Source of the DNA: an uncultured Clostridia bacterium
GTDB lineage: Bacteria; Bacillota; Clostridia; Oscillospirales; CAG-272
DNA: 19,445 nucleotides
Assembly (NCBI GenBank): GCA_947367285.1
Contig: CANBDB010000014.1
Location: 1-19,445, forward strand
Reading direction: 5' to 3'
Positions 7,916-14,691 of this stretch are shown here, piece by piece. The first letter of the stretch is position 1. The number at the start of each line of letters is the position of its first letter. The notes under the pieces were generated by a model. The model made no database searches. It saw only the letters and a program-made list of their open reading frames with translations, and was not told where the DNA came from. The position numbers and the translations under genes are program-made.

Positions 7916-9012
7916 TGGAAAACAATAATAAAGAAGTTTTGCTTAAAGTTGACCACCTTTGTCAGTATTTCGGCTTTAATAAAGCAGTTGACGACGTAAG
8001 CTTTGAGGTTCACAAAGGCGAGGTTTTCGGCCTCGTTGGTGAATCCGGCTGCGGTAAGACAACAACAGGACGTACAATTATCCGTCTTTACAATCCCACA
8101 TCAGGTAGTGTTTACTTTAAGGGACAGAGAGTTGCCGCAGGTACCATGTCCTATAAGAAGGCTATCGGTGAGGCTGAAGCATCCATTAAGGCTCTCAAAA
8201 AGGAGCTTAAGGGCGCTGACGACGGACAAAGAAAAGACGAGATTTTGAAGGAAATCGAAGCTAAAAAGGAATTCATAAAGGAACAAAAGCATGAGATCAA
8301 GAGCGCCCTTCATGATCAAAAGCACTGCGACAAGGATCTTATCACAAAGATCCAGATGATCTTCCAGGACCCCATTGCTTCCCTTGACCCCCGTATGACA
8401 GTTCGCGATATTATCGCTGAAGGACTTGTTATCAACGGTATGAAGGATAAAAAAGAGATTGACGAAAAGGTATATAAGATGCTTGAACTCGTTGGTCTTG
8501 TTAAGGAGCATGCATCCCGTTATCCTCACGAGTTCTCCGGTGGCCAGAAGCAGAGAATCGGTGTTGCCCGCGCGGTAATCATGGAGCCCGAGCTTATCAT
8601 TGCTGACGAGCCCGTATCCGCTCTTGACGTATCCATTCAGGCGCAGGTTATCAACCTTCTTAACGATCTTCGTGAGGAGCTTGGACTTACCCTTCTCTTC
8701 ATCGCTCATGACCTTTCCGTAGTTAAGTACTTCTCCGATAGAATCGGTGTTATGTATTACGGTAAGCTCGTTGAGCTTGCTGATGCTGATGAGCTCTTCA
8801 AGAATCCCTTGCATCCTTACACAAAATCCTTGCTTTCCGCTATTCCTCTTCCTGACCCCGCGTACGAGAAGCAGAGACAGAGAATTGTTTACAATCCTCT
8901 TGCATCCCACGATTATTCACAGGAAGGTCCTACACTTAAGGAAATCAAACCCGGACATTTTGTATATTGCAACTCTGCAGAATTTGAACAGTATTCAAAG
9001 GAATTGAAATAA
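7915..9012 (+). CDS. oppF: Peptide ABC transporter ATPase, OppF type, with a coiled-coil-like insert
   Basis: This is the partner ATPase of OppD. Walker A is GESGCGKT (42-49), Q-loop Q151 is in MIFQDPIASLDPRMTV, the signature is FSGGQKQR (207-214), Walker B is LIIADE (227-232), the D-loop is SALD and the switch histidine is H265. The extra stretch at about 76-143 is dominated by Lys, Glu and Ala with few breakers and reads as a helical hairpin or coiled coil, placed between Walker A and the Q-loop. The C-terminus has the HPYTKSLLSAIP segment of OppF, but the cysteine-rich tail is reduced to one Cys in GHFVYC (C352). The ATG overlaps the oppD stop (TAATG), so the two should be made in equal amounts and act as a heterodimer. 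Confidence 0.94.
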   Translation: MENNNKEVLLKVDHLCQYFGFNKAVDDVSFEVHKGEVFGLVGESGCGKTTTGRTIIRLYNPTSGSVYFKGQRVAAGTMSYKKAIGEAEASIKALKKELKGADDGQRKDEILKEIEAKKEFIKEQKHEIKSALHDQKHCDKDLITKIQMIFQDPIASLDPRMTVRDIIAEGLVINGMKDKKEIDEKVYKMLELVGLVKEHASRYPHEFSGGQKQRIGVARAVIMEPELIIADEPVSALDVSIQAQVINLLNDLREELGLTLLFIAHDLSVVKYFSDRIGVMYYGKLVELADADELFKNPLHPYTKSLLSAIPLPDPAYEKQRQRIVYNPLASHDYSQEGPTLKEIKPGHFVYCNSAEFEQYSKELK

Positions 9013-9015
9013 CAA

Positions 9016-9435
9016 ATGGATGATAATATGAAAAAATGGATAAAGCGTGTAATATTGATTGCAGTCGACCTTGCTCTCGCGGCGGTTCTTTCATACGTTA
9101 GATACAGGAGTCTGTCTGCGGAAATAGCAGAGATGTCAATATTTCACGCATTGTCCGACGGATTTTTCGTAATAGGCTTCTTTAACTTAGGCTTTGGAGC
9201 ACTTGTTAAAATAAGCTCCACCGGATTTTTCGATATTTTTGGATTTGCCTTTAAGTCGTTTCTTAACTTTTTTATTCCGAGAAGTGTTTTGGACGAAAAT
9301 AAGGGCGGCTATTACGAATACAAAGTAAAAAAAGCGGAAAAGAGAAAGGAAACGATGTTCTTTAGAGATATGCTGATCGCCGGCGTATGTCTGATGATTT
9401 TAGGAATCGTTTGTAACCTTCTTGTATATCGCTAA
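9016..9435 (+). CDS. Small membrane protein resembling DUF3899
   Basis: This 139-residue protein has about three hydrophobic segments: residues 10-27 near the N-terminus, about 45-70 with the ALSDGFFVIGFFNLGFGALV stretch, and a C-terminal helix at about 117-136. A basic stretch (KVKKAEKRKE) precedes the last helix. The SDGFFxxG / GFFDIFGFxFKSF pattern and overall layout resemble the DUF3899 family of Firmicutes; its role is unknown. The start is at 9016 or the in-frame ATG at 9028; AAGG at 8998-9001 is a weak, distant ribosome binding site. It begins 3 nt after oppF and is followed by the operon terminator, so it is co-transcribed with the transporter, but nothing in the sequence ties it to peptide uptake. 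Confidence 0.75.
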   Translation: MDDNMKKWIKRVILIAVDLALAAVLSYVRYRSLSAEIAEMSIFHALSDGFFVIGFFNLGFGALVKISSTGFFDIFGFAFKSFLNFFIPRSVLDENKGGYYEYKVKKAEKRKETMFFRDMLIAGVCLMILGIVCNLLVYR

Positions 9436-9447
9436 ATGAAAAATAGA

Positions 9448-9476
9448 AGCACCTGCCGAGTGGCAGGTGCTTTTTT
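9448..9476 (+). terminator. Intrinsic terminator of the opp operon
   Basis: AGCACCTGCC (9448-9457) pairs perfectly with GGCAGGTGCT (9462-9471) around GAGT, followed by TTTTT. On the opposite strand the stem is followed by TCTATTTTTC, so it may also stop the converging M48 protease transcript, whose stop codon is only 6 bp away. Confidence 0.92.
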
Positions 9477-9481
9477 ATGTA

Positions 9482-10708
9482 TTATTTATTAACTTTTTTT
9501 GATTCGATAAGCTCAATTCTCTCGTGGAGGGGAGGATGATTGTAGGTGAGCTTAACAACTGTGGGATGGGGATTCATGTCAGAAAGTGAATCCTTGTGAA
9601 GCTTTCTGAGAGCTGTTATGAGCTCGTCGCCGTATCCCTTTTCGAAGGCAAGGGAGTCCGCTCTGCGCTCAAACGCGCGAGACATATAGTTGAAGGGAAT
9701 CATAATCAACTGAGTTACTATCGAAAGCATGCTTCCAAATGATACGTAGAAGGCGAAGAAGATATTTGCGTCCGAAAATCCGTAGCTTTGTGCGATTTCG
9801 GGGACTATCATCATAACGGTCATCACCACCATCATGGGAAGAAAGTTGAGCATATTAAAGAACGTCATTTTCGTGGTGTCCTTGTTTTTGAAGTGAGCAA
9901 GCTCATGCGCGAACACCGCGGTTATTTCGCCCTCGGTATAATTGTTTACGAGATTGTCGTAAAGAACAATTTGCTTCATCTTGCCGATACCACCGCAGTA
10001 GGCGTTTGCCTTGGTGGTTCTCTTGGAAGCGTCCATTACGTAAATGTCCTTGAGCTTATAGCCCGCATCCTCGAACATTTTTGAAAGATTTGTGCGGAGC
10101 TCACCCTCGGGAAGAGAGGTGAATTTGTTGAATATTTTGGAAAATACACTGGAGAATGCGCTAATGAGAATCATAAGAACGGCGAGTCCCAAGAATGCGA
10201 TGATTCCAAAATAGTCACCAAGAAGGTTGTATGCAAGGAGCACAAGACCGAAAATGGCGATATTGAGTACGTTGCCGATAATGTAGTTCTTTATTGTGTC
10301 GACAATAAATATTTTGGGAGTTACCTTGTTAAATCCAAACTCCGCTTCAATCTTAAAATTAAAAATATAATCAATGGGGAGGGAGATAATTGTCTCCACA
10401 AGTCCTATCAAAAGGAAGAAGAGCATGGATTTTACCATTACGTCGCCGGGGAGCGCGTAATAAACAACGGAAATAATATTTGTGCAGAACAATACGATAT
10501 TAAAGACGAGCGAAATTGCATTTGATGCAAGGTGAAGCTTGTCCTTTTTGTTGTTGTAGCTTCTCCACTTGTTGTATTCACTTTCGTCATATATGCCTTG
10601 AACACTCTTGGGGAGAGGCTTGCCGACCTGCTTGTTTGAGAGGAGCTGGAGAGTCAAGCTCCAAAAGAATTTAACTAAGAGTAGAACTAAAAATATTATT
10701 TTGTACAT
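9482..10708 (-). CDS. Ste24-like M48 family membrane metalloprotease
   Basis: This is a zinc-dependent integral membrane endopeptidase related to the CaaX protease Ste24. The zinc motif HELAH is at 268-272, and the third ligand is probably E347 in FERRAD, with D351 also conserved. Several membrane segments precede the motif (about 1-22, 60-85, 93-115, 145-190) and more follow (about 280-340). The C-terminal HPTVVKLTYNHPPLHERI block is typical of the family. The 408-residue length matches Ste24 homologues. A good AAGGAG (10714-10719) lies 5 nt before the ATG and overlaps the stop of the upstream MATE gene, so the two are coupled. Bacteria in general lack prenylated CaaX proteins, so the likely role is membrane protein quality control or peptide maturation; the substrate is unknown. 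Confidence 0.92.
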   Translation of the reverse strand: MYKIIFLVLLLVKFFWSLTLQLLSNKQVGKPLPKSVQGIYDESEYNKWRSYNNKKDKLHLASNAISLVFNIVLFCTNIISVVYYALPGDVMVKSMLFFLLIGLVETIISLPIDYIFNFKIEAEFGFNKVTPKIFIVDTIKNYIIGNVLNIAIFGLVLLAYNLLGDYFGIIAFLGLAVLMILISAFSSVFSKIFNKFTSLPEGELRTNLSKMFEDAGYKLKDIYVMDASKRTTKANAYCGGIGKMKQIVLYDNLVNNYTEGEITAVFAHELAHFKNKDTTKMTFFNMLNFLPMMVVMTVMMIVPEIAQSYGFSDANIFFAFYVSFGSMLSIVTQLIMIPFNYMSRAFERRADSLAFEKGYGDELITALRKLHKDSLSDMNPHPTVVKLTYNHPPLHERIELIESKKVNK

Positions 10709-10717
10709 AATAACTCC

Positions 10718-12103
10718 TTATACGTCGTCGGGTATCGTTTTTATTTTGCGCTTGTAAATGTATATGTAGAAAGCAACGCTCAAAATCAAGCATACGAATT
10801 CAGCGATGGGATATGACCACCAAACCGCATTGATATCCCCTGTCAAGGAGAGCAAGAATGCTACGGGAAGGAGTGTGACGAGCTGACGTCCGATAGCAAC
10901 GAACATTGAGAAAAGGGAATAACCCAATGACTGGAATACCGCAGAGCAAATAATGGAGAATCCTGCAAAAATAAAGCTTATTGAGATAGTGCGAAGCGCG
11001 TAAATGCCAACAGTGGCTATGGCTTCATCACTGAGATTGAACATCAAGAGAAGTGCCTCGGGGAATATTTGGAACACCGCAAAGCCGAAGAGCATAAAGG
11101 ATACCGCATAAATGAGACCGAGCTTGATGGTTCTAAGCATTCTCTTTTTATTTCTTGCACCGTAGTTGTAAGAAACGATTGATATCATACCGTTGTTGAA
11201 ACCGAAAACGGGCATAAATACGAAGCTTTGAAGCTTGAAATATATTCCAAAAATGTTTACGGCATACTCGGAGAGGGGCATAATGATCTTGTTGAAGGCT
11301 GCCGTCATAAACGAACCTATGGAGTTCATCAGGATTGAGGGCAAGCCAATTTTGAATATTTCGCCAATAATTTTCGTGTCAGGTTTAACGTATTTGAACT
11401 TGAGACGAACCTCTCTGTTTTTATAGTGGTGAAGCAATACTCCCACAACACCGGAGAGTATCTGACCGCAAACTGTTGCGAGAGCTGCACCCGCAACGCC
11501 CATTCCGCAAACGTAAATAAATATGGGGTCGAAAATGATGTTGAAAATTGCGCCTACGAGCTGTGTAACCATCGAAAGAGTGGTTTTACCCGTTGCTTGC
11601 ATGTATTTTTCGTGAACTACCTGACAAAAAAGTCCAAAGGAAGCGATAAAGCATATTCTGAGGTAAGCAACACCCATATCGATTACAGCTTCTCTCGCAA
11701 GGGCGTCAGTGATGTCGGTTGTCATGAGCTCGAAATAGGGACGCGCAAGGAGTGAACCGCCAATGGAGAAGAGAATATAACTCAGTATAGAGAGGAACAT
11801 ACCCTGACCTGCGATTTTATCCGCCTTGTCGCGATTTCCAATACCCAAATTTCGTGAAATGAGAGCATTGATACCAACGCCAACACCAACTGATACCGCA
11901 ATCATAAGGTTTTGCGCGGGGAATGCGAGGTTAACAGCGGTGAGCTCGTGCTGCTCGGGACTTATACCCGCAACGAAGAGACCGTCGATGATATTATAAA
12001 GTGCCTGAATGAGCATTGAAAGCATCATCGGGATTGACATATTTAAGAGCAATTTGTTCTCGGGCATATAACCCATTTTGTTTTCTTTTACTGCTGAATT
12101 CAA
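10718..12103 (-). CDS. MATE family efflux transporter
   Basis: This is a 461-residue multidrug and toxin extrusion type antiporter with about 12 membrane helices, exporting cationic compounds or drugs with Na+ or H+ influx. The N-terminal pattern MSIPMMLSMLIQALYNIIDG, then AVNLAFPAQNLMIAVSVGVG and NALISRNLG, is characteristic of the MepA-like branch. The two halves of the family are visible, the second containing GFNNGMISIVSYNYGARN. The start is TTG at 12103-12101, because AAAGGAG (12111-12117 on this strand) is spaced 7 nt from it; the next in-frame ATG (residue 10) has no such site. It is the first gene of a two-gene unit with the M48 protease, 9 nt apart. The exported substrate cannot be predicted. 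Confidence 0.93.
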   Translation of the reverse strand: MNSAVKENKMGYMPENKLLLNMSIPMMLSMLIQALYNIIDGLFVAGISPEQHELTAVNLAFPAQNLMIAVSVGVGVGINALISRNLGIGNRDKADKIAGQGMFLSILSYILFSIGGSLLARPYFELMTTDITDALAREAVIDMGVAYLRICFIASFGLFCQVVHEKYMQATGKTTLSMVTQLVGAIFNIIFDPIFIYVCGMGVAGAALATVCGQILSGVVGVLLHHYKNREVRLKFKYVKPDTKIIGEIFKIGLPSILMNSIGSFMTAAFNKIIMPLSEYAVNIFGIYFKLQSFVFMPVFGFNNGMISIVSYNYGARNKKRMLRTIKLGLIYAVSFMLFGFAVFQIFPEALLLMFNLSDEAIATVGIYALRTISISFIFAGFSIICSAVFQSLGYSLFSMFVAIGRQLVTLLPVAFLLSLTGDINAVWWSYPIAEFVCLILSVAFYIYIYKRKIKTIPDDV

Positions 12104-12117
12104 CTTATTTCTCCTTT
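12101..12117 (-). promoter_or_regulatory. Ribosome binding site defining a TTG start for the MATE gene
   Basis: On the minus strand AAAGGAG (12117-12111) is followed by 7 nt and TTG (12103-12101). This spacing is ideal, while the downstream ATG at residue 10 lacks a site. Confidence 0.8.
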
Positions 12118-12147
12118 ACCGATTTATTTATTTTGTATCAACTATTT

Positions 12148-12176
12148 ATTATATCACAAATCGACCGTATTTGCAA
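12148..12176 (-). promoter_or_regulatory. Extended -10 promoter for the MATE/M48 unit
   Basis: On the minus strand the -35 is TTGCAA (12176-12171) and the -10 is TATAAT (12153-12148), with a 17-bp spacer ending in TGA (extended -10). Transcription should begin near 12141, giving a leader of about 38 nt. The 12-mer TTGTGATATAAT is identical to that in the oppA promoter. Confidence 0.75.
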
Positions 12177-12253
12177 TAGTGTTTGTATAATATATAATTG
12201 AAGGATTTTGTGTTAAAAATCAGTCAATTTTTGTTGAAAAAGATAAAAAAATC

Positions 12254-12282
12254 TTGACACGGGGAGTAATAGGGAATATAAT
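12254..12282 (+). promoter_or_regulatory. Perfect sigma-A promoter upstream of pgsA
   Basis: TTGACA (12254-12259) and TATAAT (12277-12282) are separated by 17 bp. A second TATAAT overlaps at 12282-12287, giving the alternative spacing of 22 bp, which is less favourable. The start of transcription should be near 12289, about 48 nt before the pgsA ATG. The promoter is divergent from the MATE promoter, with about 80 bp between the two -35 boxes; that interval is A/T-rich and includes the small dyad AAGAT-AAAAAA-ATCTT just upstream of this -35. Confidence 0.85.
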
Positions 12283-12336
12283 ATAATAGTATATTTGTAA
12301 CTTTACGGTGGTTATGCGCCCGCTAAGGAGGATTTT

Positions 12337-12915
12337 ATGAAAGAGCTTTTTCGTAAAATATTTAAAAAAATAGGTGATGAGTTTTTTACCATCCCAAACA
12401 TGCTTTCTATCCTTCGCATTTTACTCATCCCCGTTATCATTTACTTCTATGTTGTGAAAAAGGATTATAACTCAACAACCTTCGTAGTGCTTTTCTCTGT
12501 GCTTACCGATATTGTTGACGGATTTATTGCACGACGCTTTAACATGATCACCGATTTTGGTAAATTTTTGGATCCCGTTGCCGACAAGGCGACTCAGTTG
12601 ACAGTGCTTATTTGCCTTATAACGAGATTTAAATTGATGATAATTCCTTTCGTCGTACTTGCGGTTAAGGAGATCTCATCCCTTGCCATCAGATTTGTGG
12701 TATACAAGAGAACTGAGACGGTTGACGGAGCAAAGTGGCATGGTAAGACGGCTACGGGAATAGTTATAGCTACTATAATCCTTCACCTTTTGTGGGGGGA
12801 TATCCCGAGTGGTGTTTCCTTTGGTGTAATATGCTTCTGCACCGCGTTTATGGTCTTTTCCTTCGTCTTGTACACAGCGGACTGCATCAAATGTTTGAAG
12901 AATCATGGAAAATAA
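12337..12915 (+). CDS. pgsA: CDP-diacylglycerol--glycerol-3-phosphate 3-phosphatidyltransferase
   Basis: The enzyme transfers the phosphatidyl group of CDP-diacylglycerol to glycerol-3-phosphate, the committed step to phosphatidylglycerol and cardiolipin, at the cytoplasmic membrane. The CDP-alcohol phosphatidyltransferase motif DGxxARx8Gx3Dx3D is complete: D61 G62, A65 R66, G75, D79 and D83, with D58 just before. The N-terminal FFTIPNMLSILRILLIPVII is the typical PgsA opening helix. The 192-residue length is standard. AAGGAGG (12325-12331) lies 5 nt before the ATG. It is the first gene of a three-gene lipid operon; its 3' end overlaps the DUF368 gene by 11 bp. The single uncertainty is glycerol-phosphate versus another alcohol acceptor, but the motif context favours PgsA. 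Confidence 0.92.
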   Translation: MKELFRKIFKKIGDEFFTIPNMLSILRILLIPVIIYFYVVKKDYNSTTFVVLFSVLTDIVDGFIARRFNMITDFGKFLDPVADKATQLTVLICLITRFKLMIIPFVVLAVKEISSLAIRFVVYKRTETVDGAKWHGKTATGIVIATIILHLLWGDIPSGVSFGVICFCTAFMVFSFVLYTADCIKCLKNHGK

Positions 12916-13738
12916 GTATAACGTAAGAGATTTTGTAATGAACGCTATATATGGCGCGATAATTGGTATCGGTGCCATCCTCCCGGGTGTTAGCGGAGGT
13001 GTTCTTTGCGTTGCGTTTGGACTTTTTGAGCCTCTTATGGAACTTTTGACACACCCCAAGGATTCTTTTCGCAAGAACCACCATATTTTTGTTCCGTTTA
13101 TTTTGGGATGGGTGCTTGGCTTTGTGCTCCTTGCCAAAGTTGTCGAGGCATTTTTCTCATTTGCTCCCGATATTGCCGTAATGCTGTTTTTCGGTCTTGT
13201 TTGCGGAACAATCCCCGAGCTTTTCAAAAAGAGCGAGGAAGCGGATGGAAAGATGAGTTGGACACCTTTTGTGATTTCCTTGTCAATTTCCTATTTGCTT
13301 TTTCATATAATAGAAGCAGGCGAGGCAGTGGTGCTTCCCGAAAACTTTCTTAGCTTTGCTTTTTGCGGATTTATGTGGGGCATCAGCTTGATAGTTCCCG
13401 GCCTCAGTTCTTCGACTGTACTCATTTACCTTGGACTTTACGTTCCCCTCACCGAAGGGATCGGCTCGTTTGACTTCAAGGTGCTTATTCCTTTTGTTAT
13501 AGGAATTGTAGTGACTGTTTTGCTTTTTGCAAAATTTGTGAATATGCTTTTCAAAAAGCACTATGCGATGATATCCCGAATCATTCTCGGATTTGTAATT
13601 TCATCATCGCTTAAAACCATTCCGCACAGCTTTGAGAGTGTGTGGACAATGATAATTTCCGTTGTTTGTTTTGTTGTTGGCTTTGCCATAGCTATCGTTA
13701 TGGATAAGGCTGAGAAAAAGAAGCACACGGAACAGTAA
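12905..13738 (+). CDS. popT: DUF368 (PopT family) undecaprenyl-phosphate transporter
   Basis: DUF368 proteins have been identified as polyprenyl-phosphate transporters that return undecaprenyl phosphate from the outer to the inner leaflet, so that it can be reused for peptidoglycan and teichoic acid precursors. This 277-residue, multi-helix protein has the family hallmark PGVSGG (27-32) in the first half and its degenerate counterpart PGLSSS (165-170) in the second half, in line with an inverted-repeat fold. About eight hydrophobic segments are visible. The start ATG lies inside the end of pgsA (11-bp overlap), implying translational coupling, and pssA follows 14 nt after the stop. Family membership is clear from the motif; transport activity is inferred from the family, and the actual substrate here is untested. 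Confidence 0.88.
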   Translation: MENKYNVRDFVMNAIYGAIIGIGAILPGVSGGVLCVAFGLFEPLMELLTHPKDSFRKNHHIFVPFILGWVLGFVLLAKVVEAFFSFAPDIAVMLFFGLVCGTIPELFKKSEEADGKMSWTPFVISLSISYLLFHIIEAGEAVVLPENFLSFAFCGFMWGISLIVPGLSSSTVLIYLGLYVPLTEGIGSFDFKVLIPFVIGIVVTVLLFAKFVNMLFKKHYAMISRIILGFVISSSLKTIPHSFESVWTMIISVVCFVVGFAIAIVMDKAEKKKHTEQ

Positions 13739-13740
13739 TT

Positions 13741-13755
13741 GGAGGTAATGTTTTG
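13741..13755 (+). promoter_or_regulatory. Ribosome binding site that sets a TTG start for pssA
   Basis: GGAGG (13741-13745) is followed by 7 nt and TTG (13753-13755). The nearby ATG at 13748 is in another frame that does not encode the enzyme, so TTG is the supported start. Confidence 0.78.
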
Positions 13756-14349
13756 CATTTTATTGGTTTTTATGACTACACGGTTTGGCTCACCTATCTC
13801 AGTCTTGCATCCGCAACCGTGGGTATGATTTCTGCATTTAGGGGTGATGCTCGACTTGCGGTATTTTGCATTATGTTTTCGGGCTTTTGCGATCTTTTCG
13901 ATGGCATCGTTGCCCGCACAAAGAAGGATAGAACACAGGATCAAAAGAATTTTGGAATACAAATCGACTCACTTTCCGACGTTATCGCGTTTGGTGTGTT
14001 GCCTGCTCTCGTTTTCTACCGTCTCGGTGTCAATGGTACAATCGGCACGGTGATTCTCGTTTGCTACGTGCTTTGCGGACTTATTCGACTTGCGTTCTTT
14101 AACGTTCTTGAAACAAAGCGCCAAGCTGATCCCACAGCTCCCGCTTGTGCTAAAGAATTCCGTGGAATGCCAATTACGTTCTCCGCGATGATCGCGCCCG
14201 TTGTTTTTGCGGTTTCTCATTTGTTGCCGAGCGACGTAAGAACTTGGTTTTTACATATCGCGCCCGCGCTTATGGCATTTCTCTTTGTTTTTGATGTGAG
14301 AATTCCTAAGCTTGATGTGGGTAAGCTTCTTTTTGGAAAGAAAAATTAA
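13753..14349 (+). CDS. pssA: CDP-diacylglycerol--serine O-phosphatidyltransferase
   Basis: The enzyme makes phosphatidylserine from CDP-diacylglycerol and serine, the entry to phosphatidylethanolamine. It is an integral membrane protein of 198 residues. The CDP-alcohol phosphatidyltransferase motif is present, D50 G51, A54 R55, G68, D72 and D76, with D47 just before, but 12 residues instead of 8 separate the AR pair from the G (TKKDRTQDQKNF), a small charged insertion in the active-site loop. The following DSLSDVIAFGVLPA stretch favours PssA over PgsA. It starts at TTG with a good GGAGG and is last in the pgsA-DUF368-pssA operon. No phosphatidylserine decarboxylase gene lies in the window. 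Another alcohol acceptor such as inositol phosphate is possible but less likely. Confidence 0.88.
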   Translation: MHFIGFYDYTVWLTYLSLASATVGMISAFRGDARLAVFCIMFSGFCDLFDGIVARTKKDRTQDQKNFGIQIDSLSDVIAFGVLPALVFYRLGVNGTIGTVILVCYVLCGLIRLAFFNVLETKRQADPTAPACAKEFRGMPITFSAMIAPVVFAVSHLLPSDVRTWFLHIAPALMAFLFVFDVRIPKLDVGKLLFGKKN

Positions 14350-14358
14350 TAAACATAT

Positions 14359-14390
14359 AAAAAACACGGATTTTTCCGTGTTTTTTGCTT
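14359..14390 (+). terminator. Intrinsic terminator of the lipid operon
   Basis: AAAAAACACGGA (14359-14370) pairs with TCCGTGTTTTTT (14375-14386) around TTTT, and the T-run is followed by GCTTTTTAT. The A-rich left flank would allow weak termination on the other strand as well. Confidence 0.9.
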
Positions 14391-14472
14391 TTTATAAGAA
14401 ATAAAAGTCAAGAATGAAATAAAGTGGATGTTGTTTTGTCGAATCATCTAAAAACATCCCGATTTTTACCTA

Positions 14473-14501
14473 TTGACAAACGTCTTGATGCAGTTTATAA
14501 T
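14473..14501 (+). promoter_or_regulatory. Perfect sigma-A promoter upstream of RNase J
   Basis: TTGACA (14473-14478) and TATAAT (14496-14501) are separated by exactly 17 bp. Transcription should start near 14508, giving an unusually long leader of about 184 nt. Confidence 0.88.
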
Positions 14502-14529
14502 GAATAATGATGAATTGCTCGTAAAAAAC

Positions 14530-14587
14530 GAAGGGATTGTGGCGGTGTGGTCGTGTTAGTCCGCCTTGGTTGATACCCGATCCCTTC
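14530..14587 (+). ncRNA. Candidate structured leader RNA (three-way junction) of RNase J
   Basis: GAAGGGAT (14530-14537) pairs with ATCCCTTC (14580-14587) to close the structure. Inside, GGCGG (14541-14545) pairs with CCGCC (14561-14565), and GGT (14568-14570) pairs with ACC (14575-14577) around TGAT. It follows a perfect promoter and precedes a terminator-like hairpin at 14602-14627. I do not recognise a known riboswitch class (purine, TPP, SAM, ZTP, THF, preQ1, fluoride and c-di-GMP signatures are absent). It could be a cis regulator of RNase J, possibly an autoregulatory target, or a short independent RNA of about 120 nt. The fold is by eye only. Confidence 0.45.
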
Positions 14588-14601
14588 CCATACTTAAAAA
14601 A

Positions 14602-14627
14602 TCCGCGCTTTTGACGCGGGACTTTTT
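14602..14627 (+). terminator. Terminator-like hairpin inside the RNase J leader (possible attenuator)
   Basis: TCCGCG (14602-14607) pairs with CGCGGG (14615-14620), with C14608-G14613 extending the stem and A14614 bulged. ACTTTTT follows. The loop contains TTTT. Because the RNase J gene lies downstream, this would have to be read through or regulated. GCGG (14542-14545) of the upstream structure could pair with CCGC (14603-14606), offering a crude alternative fold. Confidence 0.45.
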
Positions 14628-14691
14628 GGCGCGCTTTTGCGCCGTTGTAAATAGTAATTTTAGATTTTCACGAAAGGAAGTGATTAGTTAT

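Larger units (their letters stand above)
14396..14691 (+). other. Gene-free region between pssA and RNase J: promoter and structured leader
   Basis: About 77 bp after the terminator carry nothing I recognise. Then come a perfect promoter (14473-14501), a structured leader (14530-14587), a terminator-like hairpin (14602-14627), a second GC-rich hairpin GGCGC-GCTTTT-GCGCC (14628-14643) and the RNase J ribosome binding site. An open frame running upstream from the RNase J gene through this leader has no ribosome binding site and is not considered coding. Confidence 0.7.

Noticed and set aside
14566..14691. Upstream extension of RNase J from a TTG at 14566
   Set aside because: It would translate the structured leader and terminator-like hairpin, has no ribosome binding site, and the ATG at 14692 has an excellent one.
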